Below are positions 44,930 through 56,330 of a stretch of DNA of 64,000 bases, in pieces (within the stretch, counting starts at the first letter, position 1; the number at the start of each line of letters is the position of its first letter). A model generated the notes under the pieces. That model saw only the letters and a program-made list of their open reading frames with translations, made no database searches and was not told where the DNA came from. This DNA comes from Adiantum capillus-veneris (taxonomy: Eukaryota; Streptophyta; Polypodiopsida; Polypodiales; Pteridaceae), in contig CM043954.1 of assembly GCA_014529385.2 (NCBI GenBank), positions 92,931,247 to 92,995,246 on the forward strand. Reading direction: 5' to 3'. The position numbers were made by a program, and so were the translations under genes.

Positions 44930-46127
44930 TGTTTGATGCTTGTTCTCTTAATCTCTGATTGAGAAGTTGGTAACATGTTCAAAAGCTTGAATCCAATTGA
45001 TAGCCTTCTAATAAGCTCAATGGAGCATTCTTTCATATCTCCTAAGTGCATCAGAAACCTCATTTTGCCTAAACACCCTGATACAGACCTTACAGTAGAA
45101 TTAGCTACTACGGGTAGAAAGGTTAAATCTTCTACTTTAGTGGGTAACTTGAATTTTGTTTTGAATGGTCATAATACTTCTGCAAACTTCAGAGTCTTAC
45201 CCATAGGAATCTACGATGGAATTCTAGGAATGGAGTGGCTTAAAGCTAATGATGCTCATATACATTGAAAAGATGCTTCATTGACTTTCAAAAATGATCA
45301 AAACTCTAGAGTTATAGCTATTGGGAAATGGGGGAAGCCTAATCTCAAACTAGTGAACTTTACCAAACTTATGAAGAGTCATGGGAAGAATGAAAGGATT
45401 TATGCAGTAAAGCTTAAACCTAAGGAGAAGAAAATAGATTAACATGAACCCGAATGGATAACAAAATTTGATAATGCATTTCTCGAAGAACTTTCACAGC
45501 TACCACCCAAACATGATGTTGATCATGCAATAGAGCTTACTCTAGGAGCTCAACCAATTGCCCGTAGACATTAGAAAATGTCAGTATGTGAATATGCGGA
45601 ACTCAAGGATCAATTAACTCAACTTCTTGAACAAGGCTTCATTCGAGCCAAGTTTTCTCCGTGGCGTACTCCTGTTCTCTTTAATCGAAAGAAGGATGAT
45701 ACTCTACGTCTTTGTATTGATTATCGAGGATTAAACCAGGTAACAGTCAAGAATAAGTATGCCATACCAAGGATTGATGAACGGCTTGACCAATTACATG
45801 GAGCTTCTATCTTCACAAAGATTCATCTTAAGTCAGGGTATTACCAAAATCCAAATCAAGAAGGAGGACATACCAAAGATAGGATTTTTTGAACATTATG
45901 AATTTATAGTTATGCCTTTTGGACTCACTAATGCTCTGCAACTTTTAATCATCTCATGATCGATGTGTTTCAAGAGCATCTTGATGATTTTATTCTTGTC
46001 TTCTTTGATGACATCCTAGTTTACTCAAGAAATACAGAAGAACATGAACAACATGTGCAGCGAGTACTTGAACTTCTCCATCAAAATCAACTTTATTCTA
46101 AACGTAGCCAATGCACCTTTTTCCCTG
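44930..46127 (+). pseudogene. Gypsy protease-RT fragment, related to element D
   Basis: The + frames read a protease whose active site is lost (LISSMEHSFISPKC where DSGSTHNFISP is usual), then GIYDGILGMEWLKANDAHIH, a spacer, RT fingers ([20 protein letters not shown]), YEFIVMPFGLTNA and the catalytic [11 protein letters not shown]. The frame has stops after HIH, KKID and ARRH and frameshifts near 45850 and 45930. It breaks off at CTFFPD, where copia element H1 begins. RNase H and integrase are absent. Confidence 0.85.
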
Positions 46128-47640
46128 ACATAGTGGTAATGCACCTCAATGTGCTTTATGCGAGCATGAAAAACTAGGTTCCTCGCAACTGCCAATGCGC
46201 TCTAACTGTCAGTGTAGATAGTGTTAGCAGTGTCCTGTCAAACACCCAAAACAGCCATAAGGATTCTGAGCCATACACACTCAACCGTAGCTGTGAAGAC
46301 TTCCCTGTACTCAGCCTCACAACTCGAAGTGGCCACAGTAGGTTGTTTCTTGCTCAACCATGATATACATGAACTGCCAAGCATGAAACAAAAACCACTT
46401 GTGGACGCTCGTGTGTCAAAACAACCAGCCTAATCTGAGTCCAAAAAAGCATGTAAATGTGGTGGCAATGATCCCCCCTTGGGATAAAACAAGCCAAGAT
46501 ATAAAGTGCCACTAAGGTAGCGGAAAATCCTCTTGACAACCTGCCAATGCTTAGACCCTGGGCTATGCATAATCTGCTGACCTGTGAGACTGCAAACTGA
46601 ATATCTGGCCTCGTGTTGCATACATAAATGAGGAAGCCAACAGCAGTTTGGTAAAGAGTGACATCAGCAAGATCGCCAACATCATGTAGACTCAACTTTA
46701 AACCTATTTTCCGGTTTGCAATCCTCAAGTCCAAACTTACATAGCAATGTCTCTATGTAACTTTTCTGACACAAGGCAATACCACCATCACACTGCTTAA
46801 ACTGTATACCCAAGTAATGATGCAACAGCCCCAAATCTTTCATCTTGAAAGTAACATTCAAATCAGCCTTAAATTCAGCAATATGTCTCTCATTTGGTCT
46901 AGTGATCAGCAAATCATCGACATAAAGAACCACAATGAACAGTACATCCCCCTCACGCTATACATACAATGTGCTTTCTGTTGGACTGTTACGAAAGCCT
47001 CGTTTAACCAAATGAATGTCAACTTTCTCATACCAAGCACGAGGAGATTGCTTCAACCCATACAAAGCCTTCTTACATCTGCACACTTTGTCCTCTTGTC
47101 CTTTTATGACAAAACCGCGAGGCTGCGTTACATAAACTTCCTCAAATATGTCACCATTCAAGAAAGCAGTAACAATGTTTGATTGATGTACATCCCAACC
47201 AAAATGAGCTGCCAATGCACATAGAAAACGCACACTAGTCATACAACAAGTGGGAGCAAAAGTCTCTTCTAATCTATGCCTTTTTGCTCTGCATAACCCT
47301 TTGCAACAAGTCGAGCCTTATGGCGATCCATCTCACCATCCGGCTTGCGTTTCAACTATAAACCCACTTCATACCAATGGACTTTTTGCCAGGAGGCAAA
47401 TCACATAAAGTCCATGTGTCATTTTCTATAAGTGCATCGTATTCTGATTGCATGGCAGCCATCCAATTTTTTGAATTCTGTGCTTCATCAAAAGACAGAG
47501 GCTCCTCAACATCATGTAAGCTAGACACAGCCAAAGCATAACATCTGATGCATAAGATGCATGGCAAGAGCCTGAACGAGTATGACTAGACAAAGGTGCA
47601 TCCAATTTACTGTCACGCAAAGTGTGCACCAGCCATTTTG
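46128..47640 (-). pseudogene. H1 reverse transcriptase and RNase H
   Basis: On the - strand: RT start (ALIENDTWTLCDLPPGKKSI, GMKWVY, 47440-47352), a decayed stretch, then FLCALAAHFGWDVHQSNIV and TAFLNGDIFEEVYVTQPRGF with ALYGLKQSPRAWY (47242-46958), and the catalytic VLYVDDLLITRP (about 46920). GLLHHYLGIQF and CNTRPDIQFAVSQVSRL follow. RNase H is readable to the end ([42 protein letters not shown]) through several stops. Broken in at least four places. Confidence 0.88.
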
Positions 47641-48560
47641 GCATACCTCTAGCCTACTCATTTTCAGCCCTTTCCTCATCAAGTACATCATGTACATCTG
47701 CATCAGTAATAGGCTGATCTAAAACATTTTCAGAAACCCCCATAGGCTGTACATTTGCCTCATTAGAACTTACGTTCGTATTTCCACCACTGAAAAGATG
47801 GAACAAAGTGTCATAAATATCCTATGAGCTTACATTACTGTCTCTAGTACATGACAGCAAGGGCTGAACAGAATCTTCCACAAACACTACATCCCGTGAA
47901 ACCAGAATACATTTTATTTGCGGATGATATAGCATGTAACCTTTGCTTTTAGCACTATATCCAACAAAAATACATTTGAGAGCCTTATCATCCAATTTTT
48001 TGCGTTGCACTTGTGGCACCAAAGCATATGCCAAACAGCCAAAAACACGCATGTGCTCAATAGAAGGCTTTCTATCATGCCATGCTTCATATGGAGTAAT
48101 AGACTGCAAAGCTTTTGTAGGACACCTGTTTAGTACATAAGTGGCACACATGATGGCCTCAAGACAAAAAGAATGCGGTAAAGCTTGACTTTTGACCATA
48201 CATCGTGCAATTTCCGTAAGTGACCTGTTTTTCCTCTCAGCAACACCATTTTGCAGAGGTGTATAAGGCACTGTAAATTGGTGTTTTATCCCACGACTAG
48301 CCAGAAATGCATTGAATTCATGAGACATATACTCCCCCCCTCGATCGGATCAGAGGGTGCCCATAGTACATTTCGACACATTTTTAGCCATAGCCAAAAA
48401 AAATTTGAAGCACATAAAACTTTGGACTTCGCTTTAAGCGGAAATACCCATGCGTGCCTGGAGTAATCATCAATGAAAATCACGAAGTACAGGTAATTGC
48501 CCAAGGATGGTTTTTGCATGGGCCAACAAACATTACTATGCACAAGCTGCAACCTGCATG
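47641..48560 (-). pseudogene. H1 integrase
   Basis: On the - strand 48552-48286 carries YLYFVIFIDDYSRHAWVFPL, the copia integrase core around its first catalytic Asp. After a shift near 48320, 48328-47822 reads FLASRGIKHQFTVPYTPLQN and then GVAERKNRSLTE with the catalytic Glu. The C-terminal region follows (VFGCLAYALVP, KCIFVGYSAKSKGYMLY, SRDVVFVED). The second catalytic Asp should be near the shift and is damaged or out of frame. Confidence 0.88.
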
Positions 48561-50224
48561 GGCCCGAAATGAACCATCCTTTGGAAACTTAAAACACTGC
48601 ATCTTACCCAAAATACGGCCTTCACAAACATGTTTGACAGGTGCTTCAAGAGGTGGCAAAGAAGCAACCATATCAGATTTTTCCAAACGCAGCAAACTGG
48701 CAAACTTCAGATGACCAAAACGTGCATGCCACAGTTTTGCATCTGAAATAGCCCTTGAATTTGCAACAGCATTTGCAAAATTTTGCCCACACTTGTCATA
48801 CAAAGTGAGCTTATACAGCCCACGGCACAAAAGATCAGATACAACAATTTCATCACCAAAATTGAGATCATGAACTGTACATCTGTCATCCACAAATTTG
48901 ACTACAAGTCCAAGTCTTGCAGGTGTGGATACAGACAAGAGATTCTTCTTGATCCCAGGTACATAAGGTGCATCAACAAGTGTAAAGGAACTGCCATTTG
49001 TAGCGATAAGCACAATCTTTCCAACTCCCTGAACCGGATAAGAGGCATTGTTGGCACAAGTGACTGAATTCCCATGAGGGACAAACTCGAGAGAGGTAAA
49101 CATGCTTTGTAGAACCACTGTCGAAATACCACACATGTGAATCTGCAGCAACTGACAAGCATGCATCATGGACAGCAGGATTGTAAGTGCACTCTGTGCT
49201 AAAAGCCCATTCTGCATCAACATCAGCAACATATTCTCCTTTCACAGAAGACTCAACAATGGCTACATTTGTAGTGGAGCCAGCATTTGCAGTGGAACCA
49301 CCCTCTTTCTTCTTAGCCTCTTTGGCCTTCAACCTAGGACACGACTTGATCAAGTGATCGTTAGCTTTACAATAATGGAAACGCATCTTCTTTTTGCCCT
49401 TATCACCAAAATTTCCAGACAAATTACTGCCAGCAGAAGCATTAAGAACATAATTTCTTCCACTCGCAGCAGAACCATAAGCAGTGGTTGCATTGCTGTT
49501 ACCACGCTTTCTTTGAAAAGCAATTAAAGCCTGTTCAACTGCACGCTGCCTAGTCCTGTTTTTTCTGGAAAGTGACTCTTGCAACAGCACTGAGTATAAT
49601 GCATCATATTTGACAACTTCTGGATTTCCTTGGGTCATAAGTCTCCAAGTACTAGCAAAAGTCTGGTAAGAATCTGGTAAGGCATCAAGAACAATCTGCA
49701 CAAGGAACCTGTCTGAAATGACTTCACCTGCAGAAATAAGTTGCTCATTGATATCCTTGATACCAGCAAGAAAAGTGTCCATATCATCTTCCTCATGCAT
49801 AATCTTCGACTCAGCTCTTTACGCAGCAAAGCAATTTTAGCCTCATTGAGGCTTGCATAAAGACCTACTAGAATATCCCAAGCCTGTTTTGCAGATTTTG
49901 CTGAACGAATTTGAGAAAAAATGGTGCACTTCACAGACAACGCAATCAATGCATGAGCCTGCGCATCCCTTACATCCCAACGAGCTTGTTTTGTCATAGG
50001 CAAAACAACTCTAACAGCAACAATCCTTGCAGCAAGACCTGCAACATCCTCAACATTGCCTACATCCTCAGAACCAGGACGTACATCAATGCCCTGCACA
50101 ATGTTCCAGACACCCTTTGACACAAGAACATGTTGCATTATATAAGCCCACATAGGGTAGTTGTCCCCATCCAACCTGTCCTCAGCAGCAAACATCTTGA
50201 ACACATATGTGTTGTTGTCAGCCA
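48561..50224 (-). pseudogene. H1 gag and protease
   Basis: Starts MADNNTYVFKMFAAEDRLDG at 50224 and continues NYPMWAYIMQHVL, LVGLYASLNEAKIALLRKEL; a missing base near 49800 shifts the frame into 49800-48973 (EEDDMDTFLAGIKDINEQL, LPDSYQTFASTWRLMTQG). The zinc knuckle reads FHYCKANDHLIKSC, lacking the first Cys that H2 retains (CHYCKAND). The protease site reads VWYFDSGSTKHV before another shift; GAG-pre-integrase AKLWHARFGHLKFASLLRL follows at about 48710-48760. Confidence 0.88.
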
Positions 50225-50566
50225 TGGTAAATGTTGCACCTGATGTGAAAACTACCCGAAAATAGGAGAAACAGAGCGGGAACAACACGTGCTATATAGC
50301 ACAAACCGTAGAAGACTATGAGGCACCTGTTATGCAGAAAAGGGCACTGACAGAAATTCTGCACAAAATGATGAAATAGCCTGTGCAGTACTGATTGTAG
50401 TGGAAACGGAGGCCGAAATGAGCCCAAATCAAAAATCTAAGCAGACTGAGCGCTACAAGCGTTCCCGTAATTTTTGTCGACCTGCGAACGCTTGCCAAAG
50501 CTCACTGAAATCGAAGAAAGTGAGCAGGCGTGTGTTGGAGCAGCTGCAACCTTCTCTGATACCAAT
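50225..50566 (-). other. H1 leader and primer-binding site
   Basis: Non-coding leader. On the - strand TGGTATCAGAG (50554-50564) lies two bases inside the LTR. Confidence 0.8.
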
Positions 50567-50795
50567 TGTTGGAATTATGGTTGCAGAGAAACGCACACAG
50601 CTTGGAGAAGATGAAGGAAGCTCAAGGCACACAATAGAGAGTGTGTTACTTAGTGTGCAATGGAAAGATAGATAGCCCTAGAGGGATGGACGTATATACA
50701 ATGCTCGGGGGGGAAAAACTTCCTAAAGAGGGAAAAAAATGCCCCGGCCGTCCTAGTGTATTCAGACACATCACTACCACATGTATATGGTAACA
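50567..50795 (-). repeat. H1 5' LTR
   Basis: This 229-bp LTR matches 54608-54833. On the + strand it starts TGTTGGAATTATGG and ends ATGGTAACA. Confidence 0.9.
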
Positions 50796-51249
50796 TTACC
50801 AACATCCATCGTGTTTTCTGGAAAGGTTTCTTTGAAAATCTAGGTAAAAGATTTGAATTTTTCTTCGACCTATCCTATGAAATTACCTCTCTCTTGAAAT
50901 CATAGTCATCCTCGACTATGAGCTAGAAGAGATAAAGCCTTAGTCATTAGTCAATCTTACTTAGCAGGTAGAGGATCCCTTTTTATCCTATGACATCTTC
51001 CCAAGATGGATGACTAATCCATTTGGTGCTTGGGAGACATAGCTGCCGCAAGCATGTCTGCTCTTTAGTCCATTTTATTCTCCCAAAGTAGAGTGACAAA
51101 TTCTACTTGGTGTTTGAGAGACGTCGTCATCATGAACATGAATCTAAGCATGCATACTATTTAACTTTGTGCAGAATAAAAAGAGAACTAGTCTTATAAG
51201 ACAAAACCATTGGTCATTCAAAAGAAATTTGTACATTTGCTTACTCTAA
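50796..51249. other. No recognisable gene
   Basis: Two similar ~50-bp phrases (ACTTGGTGTTTGAGAGACG and TTTGGTGCTTGGGAGACAT) lie about 110 bp apart. This may be a remnant of the LTR of the adjacent gypsy fragment. Confidence 0.4.
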
Positions 51250-51602
51250 TGTAGCATTGTAAGCATTGACAAGGTTCATACTATCCTTAAGTTGTATTCC
51301 TTTCATCCATCTAGCATCTTCAAAAGGATAAATTTTGAACTTAATAAGATACTGTCAAATAATCTTACCATGTCGTAGCACCTTGCGTTTATGCCGAAGG
51401 ATAGCTTTGGGTTGTAGCACCTCTTCTTGGTCTTCGATTTTGGGAGGGTCTTCAATAATTGGTTCACTTGGTGGATCTCCTTTGTAGGGCTTAAGTAAGC
51501 TCACATGAAAAGCATTGTGTATGAGCCAATGGTTGGGCAACTTGAGTTGATAAGCCATCTCATTGATTGGACTCAAGATTTGGAAAGGGCCATAGATGCA
51601 AA
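51250..51602 (-). pseudogene. Gypsy integrase C-terminus and chromodomain fragment
   Basis: The - strand reads GPFQILSPINEMAYQLKLP and FHVSLLKPYKGDPP, then LRHKRKVLRHGKII, a stop and, in the same frame, QYLIKFKIYPFEDARWM, a chromodomain. It joins element H2 directly at about 51602. Confidence 0.8.
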
Positions 51603-51837
51603 GTCTCTTCATAATCTATGCCTTTTTGTTGTGCATCACCCTTTGCAAAAAGTCGAGCCTTATGGCGATCGATCTCACCATCCGGCTTGCATTTCAACTT
51701 GTAAACCCACTTCGTACCAATGGCCTTTCTTCTAGGAGGCAAATCACATAAAGTCCATGTGTCATTTTCTATAAGTGCATCATATATAGTTTGCATGGGC
51801 CCACAAACATCACTATGCACAAGCTGATATCAGATTT
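51603..51837 (-). pseudogene. H2 joined integrase and RT pieces
   Basis: The - strand reads the integrase phrase HSDVCGPMQT fused in frame to the RT start YDALIENDTWTLCDLPPRRK, continuing GTKWVYKLKCKPDGEIDRHK and YEETLH, where the gypsy fragment begins. In H1 these two segments are more than 1 kb apart. Confidence 0.85.
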
Positions 51838-53853
51838 TCACAAATGCAGCAAACTGGCAAAATACAGATGATCAAAACGTACATGCCAAAGTTTTGCATA
51901 TGAAATAGCCCTTGAATGTGCAACTGCATTTGCAAAATTTTGTCCACACTTGTCATAAAAAGTCAACTTATACATCCCACGGCACAAAAGGCCAGATGCA
52001 ACAATTTCATCACCAAAACTGAGATCATGAATTGTACATCTGTCATCCACAAATTCGACTACAAGTTTAAGTCTAGCAAGGGCAGATACATTCTTCTTAA
52101 TCCCAGGTACATAAAGTGCATCAACAAATGTGAAAGAACTGCCATTTGCAGCAATAAGAACAATCTTTATCCCACGACTAGCCAGAAATGCATTAAATTC
52201 ATGAGACATATACTTCTCCCCTCGATCGGAACGGAGGGTGCCCATAGTACATTTCGAGACATTTTCAGGCATAGCCAGAAATTGTTTGAAGCACATAAAA
52301 ACTTCGGACTTCGCTTTAAGCGGAAATACCCATGCATGCTTGGAGTAATCATCAATGAAAGTCACGAAGTACAGGTAATTGCCCAAGGACGGAGTTTGCA
52401 TGGGCCCACAAACATCACTATGCACAAGCTGCCACCTGCATGTGGCCCGAATTGAACCATCCTTTGGAAATTTAGAACGCTGCATCTTACCCAAAATACA
52501 ACCTTCACAAACATGTTTGACAGGTGCTTCAAGTGGCGGCAAAGAAGCAACCATATCAGATTTTTGCAAACGCAGCAAACTGGCAAAATTCAGATGACCA
52601 AAACGTGCATGCCAAAGTTTTGCATTTGAAATAGCCATTGAATCTGCAACAGCATTTGCAAAATTTTGTCCACACTTGTCATAAAAAGTGAGCTTATATA
52701 GCCCATGGCACAAAAGCCCATATGCAACAATTTCATCACCAAAACTGAGATCATGAACTATACATCTGTCATCCACAAATTTGACTACAAGTCCAAGTCT
52801 AGCAAGTGCGGATACAGAGAAGAGATTCTTCTTGATCCCAGGTACATAAAGTGCATCAACAAGTGTGAAAGAACTGCCATTTGCAGCAATAAGAACAATC
52901 TTTCCAACTCCCTGAACCGGATAAGAGGCATTGTTGGCACAAGTGACTGAATTCCCATGAGGGACAGACTCGAGAGAGGTGAACAATTCACGATGTGAGG
53001 CAATGTGCTTTGTAGCACCACTATCGGAATACCACACATGTGAATCTGTAGCAACTAACATACATGCATCATGGACAGCAGGATTGTAAGTGCACTTTGC
53101 GCTAAAGGCCCATTCTGCATCAACATCAGCAACACAGTCTCCTTTCACAGAAGACTCAACAATGGTTGCATTTGTAGTGGAACCAGCATTTGCAGTGGAA
53201 CCACCGTCTTTCTTCTTAGCCTCTTTGGCCTTCAACTTAGGACACGACTTGATCAGGTGATCATTGGCTTTACAATAATGGCAACACGTCTTCTTTTTGC
53301 CCTTATCACCAGAATTTCCAGAAGAATTGCTACCAGCAGAAGCATTAGGAACAGAATTTTTTCCACTCGCAGCAGAACCGTAAGAAGTGGCTGCATTGTT
53401 GTTACCACCCGTTCTTTGAGAAGCAATAAAAGCCTGTTCAACTGCACGCTGGCTAGTCCTCTTTTTTCTGGAAAGTGACTCTTGCAACAGCAATGTGCAT
53501 AATGCATCAAACTTGACAACTTCTGGATTTCCTTGGGTCATAAGTCTCCAAGTACTAGCAAAAGTCTGGTAAGAATCTGGTAAGGCATCAAGAACAGTCT
53601 GCACAAGGGAACTGTGTGAAATCACTTCACCTGCAGAAATAAGTTGCTCATTGATATCCTTGATACCAGCAAGGAAAGTTTCCATATCATCTTCCTCATG
53701 CATAATCTTCGACTCCAGCTCTTTACGCAGCATAGCAATTTTAGCCTCATTGCGGCTTGCATAAAGACCTGCTAGAATATCCCAAGCCTGTTTTGCACAT
53801 TTTGTTGAACGGATGTGAGGAACAATGGTGCACTTCACAGACAACGCAATCAA
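51838..53853 (-). pseudogene. H2 gag-protease-integrase frame with an internal duplication
   Basis: A 671-codon open frame. Gag (HIRSTKCAKQAWDILAGLYA, LPDSYQTFASTWRLM), zinc knuckle CHYCKANDHLIKSC (about 53270), protease site VWYSDSGATKHIASHRELF (about 53010), GAG-pre-integrase AKLWHARFGHLNF, integrase zinc-binding CEGCILGKMQ and core NYLYFVTFIDDYSKHAWVF up to FLASRGIK (about 52170). Then IVLIAANGSSFTFVDALYVP starts a second, diverged copy of the protease C-terminus and pre-integrase region (52165-51838). The join lies at the shared bases of GIK/GKIVLIAANG. Confidence 0.9.
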
Positions 53854-54607
53854 TGCATGAGCCTACGCATCCTTAACATCCCAACGAGCTTGTTCTGATG
53901 TAGGCAAAACAACTCTAACAGCTGCAATCCTTGCAGCAAGACCTGCAACATCCTCAACATCGCCTACATCCTCAGAACCAGAACATACATCAATGCCCTA
54001 CACAATGTTCCAGACGCCCATCCAACCTGTCCTCAGCAGCAAACATCTTGAACACATCTGTGTTATTGCCAGCCATGGTAAATGTTGCATTGATGTGAAA
54101 GCTTCCCGAAAAGAGGAGAAACAAAGCGGAAACAATACGTGGTATATAGCACAAACCGTAGAAGACTGTAAGGCACCTGTTATGCAAAAAATGACACTGA
54201 CAAAAATTCTGCACAAAATGACAAAATAGCACGTGCAGTAGTGCCAGTAGTGGAGACGGAGGCCGAATTGAGCCCGAATCAAAAATCTGAGCAGACTGAG
54301 CTCTTCGAGCACACCCAAAATTTTTGTCGACTTGCGAACGCTCGCCAAAGCTCACAGAAATCGAAGAAAGTGAGCAGGCGTGTGTTGGAGATTCTAGCGA
54401 TTGAGCTTGCCAATTGTTGGAATTATGGTTGCAGAGAAACTCACACATCTTGGAGAAGATGAAGGAAGCTCAAGGCACACAATAGAGAGTGTATTACTTA
54501 GTGTGCAAAGCTCGCCAAAGCTCACAGAAATCGAAGAAAGTGAGCAGGCGTGTGCTGGAGATTCTGGCGATTGAGCCTGGGAGGACGCAACTTGCTCTGA
54601 TACCAAT
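53854..54607 (-). other. H2 gag start and leader with a partial LTR duplication
   Basis: The Gag start (MAGNNTDVFKMFAAEDRLDG near 54075) is separated from the main frame by a deletion and stops. At about 54413-54512 a partial LTR copy (TGTTGGAATTATGGTTGCAG) is followed by a repeat of the leader sequence (AGCTCACAGAAATCGAAGAA), making a direct duplication of roughly 190 bp. Primer site at 54594-54605. Confidence 0.75.
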
Positions 54608-54833
54608 TGTTGGAATTATGGTTGCAGAGAAACGCACACATCTTGGAGAAGACGAAGGAAGCTCAAGGCACACAATAGAGAGTGTATTACTTAGTGTGCA
54701 ATGGAGAAATTGATAGCCCTAGAGTGATGGGCATATATACAATGCACAGGGGGAAAAACCTCCTAAGAGGGAAAAAATGCCCGGGCGGTCCTAGTGTGTT
54801 CACACACATCACTACCACATGTATATGGTAACA
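54608..54833 (-). repeat. H2 5' LTR
   Basis: This 226-bp copy matches 50567-50795 with few differences. Confidence 0.9.
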
Positions 54834-54883
54834 ATCTTTCATCTAGTATCAAAAACTAAGGTTGTAGGGATAGCCAGAAGACT

Positions 54884-55248
54884 GATACCAGTCAGGTTAG
54901 TCATGGATCATGCACACATTCATGAATGCTTTTTGAACAAAAGAATATTTTATTCATGAAAGTTGGTGATCAACATTCTTTGCTGATGATACTAATTTAA
55001 ATATAAATAGGGATTGAGTTATCTACTTGTAAAAACTCTAAGTGGGATTGAGTTACGTAAACTTGGATTAGATTAGTAGACATTTGGAAGGGCCGTTGGA
55101 ACTACTTTAAAAGACCCTCCTCCCCATCGTCCTTTATATAGGCCTTGCCCTTCTAGGGTTCCCTGCCCAGCTTAGCAGTCGACAGGCTTTGGTCCAGGTC
55201 TGTGACCCCCTAGGGTTGCCCTTGGATTGATGAAATTACTCCCTTGGA
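54884..55248 (-). repeat. Element I LTR, related to element A's
   Basis: Bounded on the left by ACTGATACCAG (a decayed initiator-Met primer site, 54884-54894) and on the right by AATTACTCCC (a polypurine tract read on the - strand), with a TATA-like TTTATATAGG near 55133. Shared phrases with A's LTR include GACCCTCCTCCCCA and TATATAGG. Confidence 0.6.
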
Positions 55249-56330
55249 GAAGTGTTTTCGCCCTACCTTCTTCAGGTCAATCTTTCCACTTGACTAAAGC
55301 ATGTCAACATACATGATGATGTGTGTGTAAATCATAATATTCTAAGATTTTCTCAAGTTCATGTGGTTTGGTAGGAGATTCAAGAAAATCAACCAGAATC
55401 TATTGGTCAATGACATTTACATAAATGAATTACGTGAAATACCGGATGAATGCAAGAGTGTGCAGGTAACGAGAGTTTGTAGGCTCGGTCACCAACTCAC
55501 TTGACTATCTTGAAAGGTGCACAATATTTTGGAGATAACTTAGGTGTTAGCCGAGTTTTAGACTTTCTGAATTCTCTGGAACACACAAAAATACATGTTC
55601 ACCTTTTGTGAAGCTAACTTGCCAACGATTCTCATTAGTGTACTTATACCAATCGTGCACTTGTCAAACATTTTGACGACCTAGTTTTAGCATATCGATA
55701 TGGTCTTGGATGAAATCCTTGACCTATTAGAGCTTTTCAGCTGCCAACCCCTTCGTAACTGGTGACTTAGGTTGAAAAACGTGCATTAGTATGAAAGGAA
55801 TAAATCCAATCGTTACATGGTTAGCACTATTGTAAGTAAACTTAAGAATAGGTAGATAATATTCCCAATCTGATTGCTTTTTGCTAACGCGTGCTCATAG
55901 CATATCCTCTAGCACTTGATTGACTCTTTTAGTCTGACCATCAATTTTAGAATGATCTATTGTACTTTGGTTGAGTTGTGTACCCAATCGTTTTAAACAC
56001 AACCCTCCAGAAATGACTGTTAAACTTTGGATCACGATCACTCACAATGTTACTTTGGCAATCCATACAACTTGTACAGATTGTCCACGGATTACTTAGC
56101 TAACTCTAGAGTCTTGATTGTTGATTTGGTTGAAAGAAACTTGCATAGTTTAGTCAACCGGTCTACAACCACCCATACCAAATCATTACCTCGTGCAGGT
56201 GGTAAACCCACAATGAAATCCATAGAGATACTTTCCCATCTACGATTAGGAATCTTTAATGGATGCGAAAGAACTCTTTCCTTCATGCGCTCTGCGCTTT
56301 ATTAACTTGACATTTTTGGCAATGTAGCGT
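55249..56330 (-). pseudogene. Element I integrase-chromodomain fragment, A-like
   Basis: The nucleotide sequence follows element A's 1288-2460 almost throughout. The only sizeable open part is 56286-56092 (PNRRWESISMDFIVGLPPA, then LVWVVVDRLTKLCKF), with the integrase first Asp motif and the Trp that is a stop in A. The rest has many frame changes. Confidence 0.85.

Larger units (their letters stand above)
46128..50795 (-). mobile_element. Element H1: Ty1/copia retrotransposon lacking its 3' LTR
   Basis: On the - strand it reads 5' LTR (50795-50567), initiator-Met primer site (50554-50564), leader, Gag (ATG at 50224), protease, integrase, RT and RNase H, the copia order. It ends abruptly after the RNase H tail at about 46128, against an opposite-strand gypsy fragment. 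Many stops and shifts are present. Confidence 0.9.
51603..54833 (-). mobile_element. Element H2: rearranged copia relative of H1
   Basis: The 5' LTR lies at 54608-54833 with an initiator-Met primer site at 54594-54605. Gag and protease are followed by integrase, but the order then becomes a mosaic: integrase breaks off at FLASRGIK and a second, partial protease/pre-integrase segment follows, then a short integrase piece and an RT piece. A partial duplicate of LTR plus leader lies at about 54361-54540. There is no RT core and no 3' LTR. Confidence 0.88.
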
